DNA of 8,147 nucleotides, taken from NCBI GenBank assembly GCA_022361095.1, contig JAKSBO010000284.1:1-8147 (forward strand), given 5' to 3'. The notes beneath the pieces were generated by a model. The model was not told the DNA's origin and made no database searches. It saw only the letters and a program-made list of their open reading frames with translations. Below, piece after piece: positions 1 through 6,093 of the stretch. The first letter of the stretch is position 1; every line of letters begins with the position of its first letter. Position numbers and translations under genes: made by a program. This stretch comes from Desulfobacterales bacterium. GTDB lineage: Bacteria; Desulfobacterota; Desulfobacteria; Desulfobacterales; Desulfobacteraceae.

Positions 1-18
1 CAGCATGCCCAAAATGGA

Positions 19-97
19 CTTGATCATCCTTTCGGCCACATATTGAGCAGGGCAGATACCATATCTGCCCTGCAATTTGGAGCAAACGATGATCAAG
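19..97. repeat. 79-base imperfect palindrome (nested hairpin)
   Basis: The outer arms CTTGATCATC (19-28) and GATGATCAAG (88-97) are perfect reverse complements. The inner arms (47-58 and 62-73) form a perfect 12-bp stem around a 3-base loop. The stretches between them (29-46 and 74-87) are also partly complementary, so nearly the whole segment can fold back on itself. No T-run follows either end, so it does not look like an ordinary intrinsic terminator. It could be a miniature repeat element, a structured RNA end from a gene left of the window, or a protein-binding palindrome. Its role is unknown. Confidence 0.75.
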
Positions 98-107
98 GCC
101 CCTAAAT

Positions 108-202
108 AACGGCCATGGGCCGACCTGGTCTATCAACACCCAGGCTCCCCACAACAAAACATGAAATAAACTTAGTAGCTTATTGGTACTTTCATATAAA
201 CA
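108..202 (+). repeat. 97-bp dispersed repeat, copy A (diverged)
   Basis: This is a diverged copy of the element seen better in copies B and C; its right end overlaps the left end of B, so A and B form a direct tandem with a 91-base period. The first half aligns with B at roughly 70 % after a 2-base gap, including the shared CCACAAC block. The second half keeps TAGCTTA and ACTTTC-TATAAA. The internal hairpin is retained: TGGG (116-119) pairs with CCCA (148-151), and CCTGG (124-128) pairs with CCAGG (140-144). Confidence 0.7.
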
Positions 203-295
203 GCCACGGGCTGGCCTGACATATCATCTGCCAGGTACAGCCCACAACAAATATTGAAAGATCTGAGCAGCTTACCCAGACTTTCTTATAAAACA
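199..295 (+). repeat. 97-bp dispersed repeat, copy B
   Basis: Copy B matches the reverse complement of 5385-5481 at 82 of 97 positions with no gaps, counted by hand. A 25-base block (271-295) is identical except at its second base side, and the CAGCC, GGCCTGACATATCA and AGCCCACAA blocks are also conserved. Internally GGGCT (208-212) pairs with AGCCC (239-243) and CCTG (215-218) with CAGG (232-235), giving a two-part stem. A second possible hairpin pairs GAAAG (256-260) and TCTG (262-265) with CAGA (277-280) and CTTTC (281-285). The unit starts and ends in ATAAA(A)CA, which may explain how the tandem with copy A arose. Confidence 0.85.
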
Positions 296-345
296 ATAAA
301 CATTCTGCACCTTTCAAAACATTATATTTCCCCGCCCCTGAAAAG

Positions 346-361
346 TGTGACACAGTTCACT
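346..361. promoter_or_regulatory. CRP-like binding site 1
   Basis: TGTGACACAGTTCACT matches the CRP-family palindrome TGTGA-N6-TCACA at 9 of 10 defined positions. It is centred at 353.5, about -64.5 from the transcription start inferred from the -10 at 406-411. The match is visible in the sequence; which CRP/FNR-family regulator would bind is not known. Confidence 0.5.
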
Positions 362-368
362 AAAAACC

Positions 369-384
369 AGTGACACGCTTCATA
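369..384. promoter_or_regulatory. CRP-like binding site 2 (class II position)
   Basis: AGTGACACGCTTCATA matches TGTGA-N6-TCACA at 8 of 10 positions. Its centre (376.5) is 23 bp from site 1 and falls at -41.5 from the inferred start at 418. This is the spacing known for class II CRP-activated promoters, where the site replaces the -35 element. Confidence 0.45.
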
Positions 385-405
385 TTTCTCTATCTTTGGA
401 TTGGA

Positions 406-411
406 TAATAT
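406..411 (+). promoter_or_regulatory. Putative -10 of the 763-residue protein gene
   Basis: TAATAT resembles the sigma-70 -10 element. No good -35 lies 16-18 bases upstream, as expected of an activator-dependent promoter, and the CRP-like site 2 sits there instead. Transcription would start near 418, giving a leader of about 85 bases. The rest of the 296-502 spacer shows no ORF, RNA gene or known riboswitch. Confidence 0.35.
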
Positions 412-485
412 GTACTTCAGACTATCCGTCAGCCAGCCCAGCATCTAATAAAGGCAGGCGGGCAGAGAAGGAAACCCCAAGAAAA

Positions 486-495
486 AGGAGAGGAG
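486..495 (+). promoter_or_regulatory. Strong ribosome-binding site
   Basis: AGGAGAGGAG is a doubled Shine-Dalgarno motif. Its second AGGAG ends 7 bases before the ATG at 503, which fixes the start codon of the large protein. Confidence 0.85.
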
Positions 496-502
496 CAAAA
501 CC

Positions 503-2794
503 ATGAAATTAACAGTGGATGTAACATTCGATGATTTCAAGGAGGCGAAGCGTCCTGAAGCACAACTCTATGTTTTCGATTCCCAGAAGCGGCTTGTCGA
601 GACAAAGCGCATGACCGGCGCCAAGGGCGGTAAGCTCGAGATTGAGCTGCCCAAACGGCTGAAAAACCAGAAGCTAAAGGTGGTCGTCGGTCCCCGGATA
701 CACCGGAAAAAGCGGGACGACAGGCGGTGTACCGCCAAAATGCTGCCCGGTGGCATCCAGCCGGAAGAGCGCGTTTCCACAGCCATGTTGTTGAAACGGG
801 GAGGCGTGGAAAAAGTGGTCCGCGCCGGAGCAAAGGACGCGATCACCCAAATAAACGTCGTGCATGGGGATCTTCAAAAATGGATTTGGTGCAATTGCAC
901 GGTGAAAGGACGGCTGGTAAAGGAGTTCACCTTGCCCGACGGAACGTCCAAGGCGCTTGGCGTCTGCGGTGCATGCATCTACATCTGGGAAGTGGATGCC
1001 GTTTTGCATGTCATCGAAAAACTCCCGGATATTGAACTGATCAGAGTCCGGGACGAACTTATAGAATTACTGGAGAAATGGCCGCCGATACCGTGGCCGC
1101 CCGATCCCTGGCCGCCCTATGTGAAAGTACCGGACATCCCCTGGTATCCCCAGCCTGATCCGGTTGCCATGCTGCGCCCGGATTACACCGAAGTTTTCCG
1201 GGCAAACGTACCGGTGGGAGAAAATATTAAAATGAAAACGCCGGGGCCTCGCACAGGGTTACGCGAGGCTCAAAAGGCAATCGGGCTCAAGAAAATGGAA
1301 GAGTTTGAAGCTGTCTTTTCAGCACCGTCCCCAGTGAGCCTGCGCCGGGAAATGCGCATCATGGCACAGGCGCTGATTCCCTACCTCTGCTATCTTCCCT
1401 GGATATACAGATATTTCACCAAGGACTTTCTTACCTGCACCTGTACGGATGTCAACGGGTATTTTGAAAGGGAGATCACCTATACCTGCAGCGGCGACAA
1501 ACCCGATCTTTACTTTACGGCCCACCAATGCATCGACGGCAATTGGGTGACACTCTATAATCCCGGGCTGCCATGCCATGTTCACTGGAATTATATATGC
1601 GGCACCGACGTGCGCCTGGTGACCGGCGAACCGGGTGCCAGGGTGTGTGCGGGCGGGACTGAAATAGACCCGCCACCAGGAACAACCGCATGGGTAGAGC
1701 CCCATGGCATCGGCGGATTCAACCTTTCCCAGATCAACAGCCAGGGGCGCGTCAATTATTATGATGGCGGCCACGAAATACAAAATGCGCCTTTCGGATC
1801 GACCATCGGATTTAAAATGGGGCGCAGCAACACCATTCCCAGCGAGGAGGTATACTACTACCGGTTTCAATACCGACAGGGAGCATCCGGGAACTGGCAT
1901 GAATTTACCGCCCCGGTGACGCGGCACTACATCCACGAAGAGAACAATGAAATAACCTTCCCGGTAGTGACACTCGGTCCCGTATCTATGGGTGACAAGC
2001 ATCTTTACCGCTTTAAACCGGACACGCCCAAAGAACTTGACGGCAGCCTGGATGCCACCTTTGACTATTGGCCGGAAGACAATTGGTTCTCCTCGGACCA
2101 GTATTCGGCATACCTCAACACCCCCAACCTGCCCGGCGGCCCGGATTCGGCCCATGGCCTCTACCAGATCAAAATCACGGTATATGATTCAGATGGAAAC
2201 ATCGTAGATCCGGACGCGCCTGATCCGGCGTTCAAGTTCATCATGCCCACGGCACCCGATTCCGCTTCCGAAGCCACGCCGACAGATGACGCACCGGATG
2301 CATATCGGGACGAAGAAGGTTTCATATTCAACATCTCTATCGACAACCGTCCGTGCCGCGCCGGCATCGACTTGCCCGTGGTTGGCGGAGAGGTCATAGA
2401 CGAAACCATGCCCGAGGAATATGCCTGCGGTTTTCTGCGGTATGAAGCAGGAGATGATGTATTCATCGCCTTTGACGCAACACAAGAGGGCAATAATGCC
2501 GAAGCCCGCTTCACCCTCAAGCGCGGCTATACCAAACTGGATGACGTGAGCATGGTCCGGGGCGAAATTGCCACAGGCCTTTCCGGTCCCCCTTACAACA
2601 ACCCGTCAGACGGTGAATTCAGTCAGACATTCTCCCCGGCACAGCTTTTAGGCACCTGCACCAATGGGGCCTTTGCCGGGCACCTTTATGTTTTTGCCAA
2701 GGCGACCAACGGCTGGCACAGGCTTTCCGGCTATGATGCCGGTGACATGCGCGCCTTTGCTCTGGCCAAAGACGAGGAGGAAGACATCGAATAG
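503..2794 (+). CDS. Unrecognised 763-residue Cys-rich multidomain protein
   Basis: I do not recognise this gene as a named family. It has no signal peptide or clear membrane segment, so it is cytoplasmic or leaves by a non-Sec route. Residues 1-65 look like a beta-rich domain. Around 129-165 is a small domain starting W-C-N-C-T-x-x-G with a second pair C155/C158. Residues 193-215 are a Trp/Pro linker with three WPP units. A second C-x-C-T motif (312-315), followed by D-x-N-G-x-F and GDKPDLYF (331-338), resembles a carboxypeptidase-regulatory or transthyretin-like beta-sandwich. From about 385 the protein is Gly/Asp/aromatic-rich and probably beta, including a YQIKITVYDSDGN strand pair (554-566) and an acidic tail ending EEEDIE. 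Thirteen of its 16 cysteines lie in residues 76-382. It is a single gene with its own strong RBS and a CRP-like promoter. I have a vague impression that similar proteins sit near contractile-injection or secretion loci, but no such genes are in this window and I assign no function. Confidence 0.9.
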   Translation: MKLTVDVTFDDFKEAKRPEAQLYVFDSQKRLVETKRMTGAKGGKLEIELPKRLKNQKLKVVVGPRIHRKKRDDRRCTAKMLPGGIQPEERVSTAMLLKRGGVEKVVRAGAKDAITQINVVHGDLQKWIWCNCTVKGRLVKEFTLPDGTSKALGVCGACIYIWEVDAVLHVIEKLPDIELIRVRDELIELLEKWPPIPWPPDPWPPYVKVPDIPWYPQPDPVAMLRPDYTEVFRANVPVGENIKMKTPGPRTGLREAQKAIGLKKMEEFEAVFSAPSPVSLRREMRIMAQALIPYLCYLPWIYRYFTKDFLTCTCTDVNGYFEREITYTCSGDKPDLYFTAHQCIDGNWVTLYNPGLPCHVHWNYICGTDVRLVTGEPGARVCAGGTEIDPPPGTTAWVEPHGIGGFNLSQINSQGRVNYYDGGHEIQNAPFGSTIGFKMGRSNTIPSEEVYYYRFQYRQGASGNWHEFTAPVTRHYIHEENNEITFPVVTLGPVSMGDKHLYRFKPDTPKELDGSLDATFDYWPEDNWFSSDQYSAYLNTPNLPGGPDSAHGLYQIKITVYDSDGNIVDPDAPDPAFKFIMPTAPDSASEATPTDDAPDAYRDEEGFIFNISIDNRPCRAGIDLPVVGGEVIDETMPEEYACGFLRYEAGDDVFIAFDATQEGNNAEARFTLKRGYTKLDDVSMVRGEIATGLSGPPYNNPSDGEFSQTFSPAQLLGTCTNGAFAGHLYVFAKATNGWHRLSGYDAGDMRAFALAKDEEEDIE
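1079..1123 (+). repeat. 15-bp x 3 in-frame repeat coding WPP units
   Basis: Three successive 15-base units each begin TGGCCGCC and encode W-P-P plus two residues (W193, W198 and W203). The result is a stiff, aromatic polyproline-type linker between the two Cys-containing regions of the large protein. The units have diverged at the third-codon and final positions, so the repeat is not recent. Confidence 0.75.
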
Positions 2795-2802
2795 GAGAAG
2801 GA

Positions 2803-2854
2803 CCCTGGCGTTGCATCAACAACCACTGCAACATGGGGATTGACAACGTCAGGG
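2803..2854 (+). terminator. Possible hairpin after the large protein gene
   Basis: CCCTGGCGTTG (2803-2813) pairs with CAACGTCAGGG (2844-2854) at 10 of 11 positions, 8 bases after the stop codon. The loop is long (30 bases) and the following CCTCTTTC is only a weak T-tract. It may be a terminator or an mRNA-stabilising 3' hairpin. Confidence 0.35.
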
Positions 2855-2874
2855 CCTCTTTCAGTTATCGGATA

Positions 2875-2898
2875 CAAAAAATGATAGGCCCAAAGGCC
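2875..2898 (-). terminator. Weak terminator-like hairpin after the lyase gene
   Basis: Reading the minus strand past the lyase stop, a short GGCC-TTTG-GGCC stem (2898 down to 2887) is followed after six bases by six T's (2880-2875). Four base pairs is short for an intrinsic terminator, so this is tentative. Confidence 0.3.
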
Positions 2899-2903
2899 GG
2901 AAT

Positions 2904-3830
2904 CTAAACCTGTCCGAGGAAAACAGCCTGGTCCCAAACCCGCCGGGCAATGCGGATGGTGGCCTGGTCCACCATGCGGCCGTCCACAGCCACGGCACCC
3001 CGGGAACGGTCATCTGCCGCGTCCAGAATCTTCCTGGCCCGCTGAATCTCTTCCGATGCAGGGGTAAACACCTGGTTAACCGTGCCAATCTGGTCAGGAT
3101 GGATCACCCATTTGCCGTCACAGCCAAGGGCCTTGGCAAGCGCGGTTGATTTTTTCAGGCCGTGGTCATCCCTAAAGTTCCCAAAGGGGGCATCCAGGGC
3201 CATAAGCCCGTTGGCCTTGGCCGCCATGACCATGCGGCTGATCTGAAAATGCCACCGGTGACCGGGGTACACCTGTTCCTCGTTTTCTCCGTGGCCGGAC
3301 AAAGAGACCAGGGCGGCACCGATGCTGGCCTGATAATCGGCAATGCCGAACGACAGGGAAGATAGCCTGGCATCGGCCGAGGCAATTTCATTAATCCGGG
3401 AAAGCCCCCGGGCCGTCTCGATACAGGCCTGGATCCGGATCTGCCTGGTTTGTTCCAATGCCATTTCAATGCCGTCCAGTAAACGGCCGGCAAAATGGAT
3501 ATCCGCCTCATGATTTACCTTGGGCACCACAACGGTTTCAAGGCGGTCACCGGCGGCCTCGGCCACCTGGACCAGATCTTTATAGGCAAAAGACGTATCC
3601 AGGCTGTTTATGCGCAGGGCGATACCCTTTTCCTTAAAATCCAAAGAACGAAGCGAATCAATAACCGTTTTACGGGCGGTCTCTTTTTCATCCGCCGGCA
3701 CACTGTCTTCCAAGTCCAGCATGATGACGTCAACGTTGGAAGCCGCAGCCTTGGCATGCATTTTTGTCTTGTTTCCGGGTACGGAAATCAACGTTCGGCA
3801 GGGTCTATTCATCCTTGTTTTATTTTCCAT
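2904..3830 (-). CDS. Malyl-CoA lyase-type HpcH/HpaI (CitE) family lyase
   Basis: A 308-residue member of the CitE/HpcH-HpaI aldolase superfamily, most like L-malyl-CoA/beta-methylmalyl-CoA lyases. These are cytoplasmic Mg-dependent enzymes that reversibly cleave malyl-CoA to acetyl-CoA and glyoxylate, or methylmalyl-CoA to propionyl-CoA and glyoxylate. Visible family features are LDLEDSV (38-44), the substrate-binding Arg73 in ALRIN, VVPKV (101-105), metal ligands Glu138 and Asp165 (in FGIAD), the lyase-typical LDAPFGNFRDD (212-222) and KWVIHPDQ (240-247). Length matches bacterial malyl-CoA lyases. No Shine-Dalgarno precedes the ATG at 3830, and a good promoter ends only 6 bases upstream, so translation may be leaderless. 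The next Met (residue 7) has AGG abutting it and is the alternative. The gene stands alone and converges with the unknown protein gene, so the substrate cannot be read from context. (S)-Citramalyl-CoA lyase or malyl-CoA thioesterase are alternatives; free citrate lyase beta-subunit is unlikely without alpha and gamma subunit genes. Confidence 0.88.
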   Translation of the reverse strand: MENKTRMNRPCRTLISVPGNKTKMHAKAAASNVDVIMLDLEDSVPADEKETARKTVIDSLRSLDFKEKGIALRINSLDTSFAYKDLVQVAEAAGDRLETVVVPKVNHEADIHFAGRLLDGIEMALEQTRQIRIQACIETARGLSRINEIASADARLSSLSFGIADYQASIGAALVSLSGHGENEEQVYPGHRWHFQISRMVMAAKANGLMALDAPFGNFRDDHGLKKSTALAKALGCDGKWVIHPDQIGTVNQVFTPASEEIQRARKILDAADDRSRGAVAVDGRMVDQATIRIARRVWDQAVFLGQV

Positions 3831-4140
3831 GCGGCCAATTTAACAGGCGGTATTAGGGTTGTCAAATCCATAACCGGGCGGGACCTTGGGCACACACATG
3901 TGATCCCTGCCGGATCTGCCTTTGTGGGACGAACGGACGGACAGTGCATCATTTTCAGGAAACCGTTTCTAACGGCGGAGGTTTTAGAACATAACTTTTA
4001 GGGTCTCAAGCAAGTAAAAAATAGATTTTTCTTGACACGGCAGGTGATTCTACATTAGCTGAAGCAGGGTTTTTTGTTACACCCTGTGCCCACAATCCTG
4101 AAAACCTAGAAAAATCATAATCCCCCCACGGAGCGGTCCC
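3831..4140. other. Intergenic spacer, divergent lyase/phospholipase genes
   Basis: This 310-base region carries the lyase promoter at its left end. It also has a CACATGTG palindrome (3895-3902), short GGAC/GAAC tetramer runs (3927-3944), a TTGACA (4032-4037) that may be the -35 of the phospholipase gene although no convincing -10 follows at 16-18 bases, and a 6-bp hairpin, CAGGGT (4065-4070) with ACCCTG (4081-4086). I see no RNA gene or small ORF with a credible RBS. Confidence 0.5.
3837..3865 (-). promoter_or_regulatory. Promoter of the lyase gene
   Basis: On the minus strand a perfect TTGACA (3865-3860) is followed by a 17-base spacer and TAAATT (3842-3837), a 4/6 match to the -10. The expected transcription start falls at about 3830, on the A of the annotated ATG, which would give a leaderless mRNA or point to the downstream Met. 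Confidence 0.5.
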
Positions 4141-5376
4141 ATGTATTATCCTTTGAACATAAAAACCTGGTATGCGGCTTTTTTGCTTATAATTCTTATC
4201 CTGGGTGCAGATCCTTTGCATTCAGCCTCTGCCATGGCGCCGACCCCAAACATATTCATTGTTCCCCCCCGGCAAAATGCTGTGGCAGGCCAACCCACAC
4301 ATTTTACGTTGTTTATCCAAAACACCGGAACCGAGGATATCATTTCAAAGGATTACGGCTCGGTCATGGTCGCGCTGAAACTGGACGGCCAGGCCCAGGT
4401 AGTGGAGGCCATTGGTGTGGAAACCGGCCCTGACCGTATGATCACTGTGCCCGCCGGCGGATTCGCCAAACTGACCTATGAATTTAAGCTGCCCCGGGAC
4501 ATGGCCGGAACGGTGAGCCTGAGCCTTGAGGGTTTCAAGTCCCCCCCTGTGTTGTTCGCCGCCGGCCCCACTGTTCAACCCCAAGCCGGGGAAGGGGAAA
4601 ATGCAAGCCAGGGCCAACTGGTTATCGGAGAGAAACAAGATGAATTCCAACCCTTTTTAAAGAATCTGTCGGCCTATGAGCCGGTCTATTTCCTGTTCGG
4701 GGCGGACCCGGGGCGGGAAAAAAGCAAATTCCAGATCAGTTTCAAGTACAAGCTGTTCAACGGGCCCTTTGACAGCGGGGGGCTGAACTCCCTGCTGGAT
4801 GGATTTCATCTGGCCTATACCCAGACCTCTTACTGGGACCTGAAGTCAGATTCCAAACCCTTTGACGACTCCAGCTATAAGCCGGAATTGTTTTACCTGG
4901 TGCCCAAAATTGATTTAAACCTGCCATGGGTTAAGATTTTCGGGGTCCAGAGCGGTTTCCAGCATGAGTCCAACGGCAAGGGCGGGGATGATTCCAGGTC
5001 CACCAACTACATATATATCAAGCCGATTATGGCGATCTCTCTTTTTGACGAGGCCTACCTGACCGTTGCACCGAAACTGTGGATGTATGTGATGAATGAG
5101 GATGAAACAAACCCGGACCTGGCAGATTATAGAGGATATTTTGACTTGCAGGTCCAGGCAGGCGTGCCCATGGGGCTTTGCCTGGATACCCACACAAGGT
5201 GGGCGGAGGCTGGCCCCAGCATCCAGGCGGACTTAAGCTATCCATTGACCTCGTTTTTCAACAACGGCCTGAATCTCTACCTGCATCTTCAGTATTTCAA
5301 CGGATATGCGGAACGGCTGAAGGAATATGACGCAAAAGAGGAAATTTTCCGGATCGGGTTTTCCCTGAGCCGCTAA
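4141..5376 (+). CDS. pldA: Outer-membrane phospholipase A (OMPLA) with N-terminal extension
   Basis: An outer-membrane beta-barrel phospholipase A1/A2 that hydrolyses mislocalised phospholipids in the outer leaflet and is normally Ca-dependent and active as a dimer. The active-site stretch H275-E-S277-N-G ... S285-R-S-T-N289 matches the E. coli His142/Ser144/Asn156 triad with identical spacing (2 and 12), and Ser285 aligns with calcium ligand Ser152. YTQTSYWDL (226-234) and YKPELFYL (246-253) are also typical. A signal peptide is clear: a hydrophobic core at 11-22 and probable cleavage after A-S-A at 31. At 411 residues it is about 120 longer than E. coli OMPLA (289). The extra part is residues 33-145, a predicted Ig-like beta domain, plus a flexible linker to about 170. 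The last residue is Arg rather than the usual terminal aromatic, although the FRIGFSLS strand alternates as expected. GGAG (4130-4133) lies 7 bases before the ATG. The gene is monocistronic and converges with the carbonic anhydrase gene. Confidence 0.93.
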   Translation: MYYPLNIKTWYAAFLLIILILGADPLHSASAMAPTPNIFIVPPRQNAVAGQPTHFTLFIQNTGTEDIISKDYGSVMVALKLDGQAQVVEAIGVETGPDRMITVPAGGFAKLTYEFKLPRDMAGTVSLSLEGFKSPPVLFAAGPTVQPQAGEGENASQGQLVIGEKQDEFQPFLKNLSAYEPVYFLFGADPGREKSKFQISFKYKLFNGPFDSGGLNSLLDGFHLAYTQTSYWDLKSDSKPFDDSSYKPELFYLVPKIDLNLPWVKIFGVQSGFQHESNGKGGDDSRSTNYIYIKPIMAISLFDEAYLTVAPKLWMYVMNEDETNPDLADYRGYFDLQVQAGVPMGLCLDTHTRWAEAGPSIQADLSYPLTSFFNNGLNLYLHLQYFNGYAERLKEYDAKEEIFRIGFSLSR

Positions 5377-5384
5377 TCAAGATC

Positions 5385-5481
5385 TGTTTTATAAGAAAGT
5401 CTGGGTAAGTTACCAAGAACGTTCAAACTTTTTTGTGGGCTGAGCCTGGGAGCTGATATGTCAGGCCGGCCCATGGCTGTT
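5385..5481 (-). repeat. 97-bp dispersed repeat, copy C (inverted)
   Basis: The reverse complement aligns without gaps to copy B at 82 of 97 positions. It begins 8 bases after the phospholipase stop and runs into the last codons of the carbonic anhydrase gene (5461-5481), so that gene's stop codon TGA and final NSHGPA residues lie inside the repeat. The conserved hairpin here pairs TGGGC with GCCCA and GCCTG with CAGGC. With A and B in the opposite orientation, the copies flank about 5.1 kb. Confidence 0.85.
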
Positions 5482-5490
5482 GTTTTTTAT
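5436..5490 (+). terminator. Terminator-like hairpin within repeat copy C
   Basis: On the plus strand TGGGC (5436-5440) and GCCTG (5444-5448) pair with CAGGC (5462-5466) and GCCCA (5469-5473), around a 13-base loop and a 3x2 internal loop. A T-rich tail, including six T's, follows at 5478-5490. It would end phospholipase transcripts. It overlaps the 3' end of the opposing carbonic anhydrase gene. Confidence 0.5.
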
Positions 5491-6018
5491 TTCATAAACC
5501 AGATCGTCCGAGGCAAAATCCCTTGCGTGCAGCACATAATTATCAGAGGCTTTTTTCAGCCTCTGATCAATCTCTGCCTGATTCTCATACACTTTTTTGA
5601 CTTTACCCGGGGACCCTGTAACAAGAGAATAAGGCGGAATGATTGTTTTTTCCAGAACAACGGTACCGGCCGCAATGACACTGCCCTGCCCGATCACGCT
5701 GTTATTTAAAAGAATGGCGCCCATGCCGATCAGGCAGCCATCCTCAATGGTTGTGCCATGGACACAGCAGTTATGCCCGATGGTGACGCCGTTTCCAATG
5801 ATCAAAGGGGTCTGCCGGGCCACATGGCCCATGCAAAGATCCTGGATATTTGTGCGTTCACCAATCCGGATATACGCGACATCCCCCCTGATGACGGAGT
5901 TAAACCAGACCGAAGACGCCCGGCCGATGTGTACATCGCCTATAATTTTTGCATCAGGTGCAATATAAACGGATTCGTGAACTTTTGGCGTAATATTTTT
6001 ATATGAATAGAGTGTCAT
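5461..6018 (-). CDS. Gamma-class carbonic anhydrase-like hexapeptide protein (YrdA/CamH type)
   Basis: A 185-residue left-handed beta-helix protein of the gamma-carbonic anhydrase-like family, the size of E. coli YrdA. Imperfect hexapeptide repeats of the I-G-D-V-H-I-G and V-I-G-Q-G-S-V-I type run from about residue 20 to 125, followed by a C-terminal helix. The three zinc ligands are present: His65 (GHV), His82 and His87 (GHNCCVHG). The conserved Arg44/Asp46 (RGD) and Gln59/Asp60 (NIQD) are also present. The acidic proton-shuttle loop of archaeal Cam is absent, as in CamH and YrdA proteins, so carbon dioxide hydration is possible but unproven. Probably a cytoplasmic trimer. The RBS AAGGG lies 7 bases before the ATG. 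It follows the glycyl-tRNA synthetase gene in the same direction, but a strong terminator sits only 26 bases ahead of its start. Its last seven or so codons are supplied by repeat copy C. Confidence 0.9.
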   Translation of the reverse strand: MTLYSYKNITPKVHESVYIAPDAKIIGDVHIGRASSVWFNSVIRGDVAYIRIGERTNIQDLCMGHVARQTPLIIGNGVTIGHNCCVHGTTIEDGCLIGMGAILLNNSVIGQGSVIAAGTVVLEKTIIPPYSLVTGSPGKVKKVYENQAEIDQRLKKASDNYVLHARDFASDDLVYEIKNNSHGPA

Positions 6019-6032
6019 AAAACCGCCCTTTT

Positions 6033-6070
6033 AACAAAAACGTGAACGGCCGGCGAAAGGGCCGGCCGTT
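6033..6070 (-). terminator. Strong intrinsic terminator of glyS
   Basis: On the minus strand a perfect 10-bp GC-rich stem (6070-6061 with 6054-6045, AACGGCCGGC type) closes a 6-base loop. It is followed by CACGTTTTTGTT. It lies 23 bases after the glyS stop and ends just before the carbonic anhydrase start. Confidence 0.85.
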
Positions 6071-6093
6071 CTAAAGGTTTGTTCACACAGAGG

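Noticed and set aside
108..295. Integron attC sites
   Set aside because: Length and hairpin are suggestive, but the conserved RYYYAAC/GTTRRRY ends are missing and no integrase or cassette array is visible.
420..502. Riboswitch in the leader of the large protein gene
   Set aside because: G-rich and GCAGG-like segments recall a cobalamin box, but none of the other conserved elements are present.
1319..2155. 278-codon open frame on the minus strand
   Set aside because: It lies wholly inside the 763-residue gene, has no RBS, and has no recognisable protein features; it is a shadow of the GC-rich coding strand.
3495..4001. 168-codon plus-strand frame spanning the lyase start and spacer
   Set aside because: Two thirds is antisense to the lyase gene, there is no RBS, and the composition is not convincing.
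4032..4060. TTGACA as promoter -35 for the phospholipase gene
   Set aside because: No acceptable -10 lies at 16-18 bases (TTAGCT at best); TACATT is only 13 bases away. Left as a possibility, not called.
108..5481. Composite transposon bounded by the inverted repeats
   Set aside because: No transposase lies between or beside the repeats, and B and C have diverged by about 15 %, so recent mobility as a unit is not supported.
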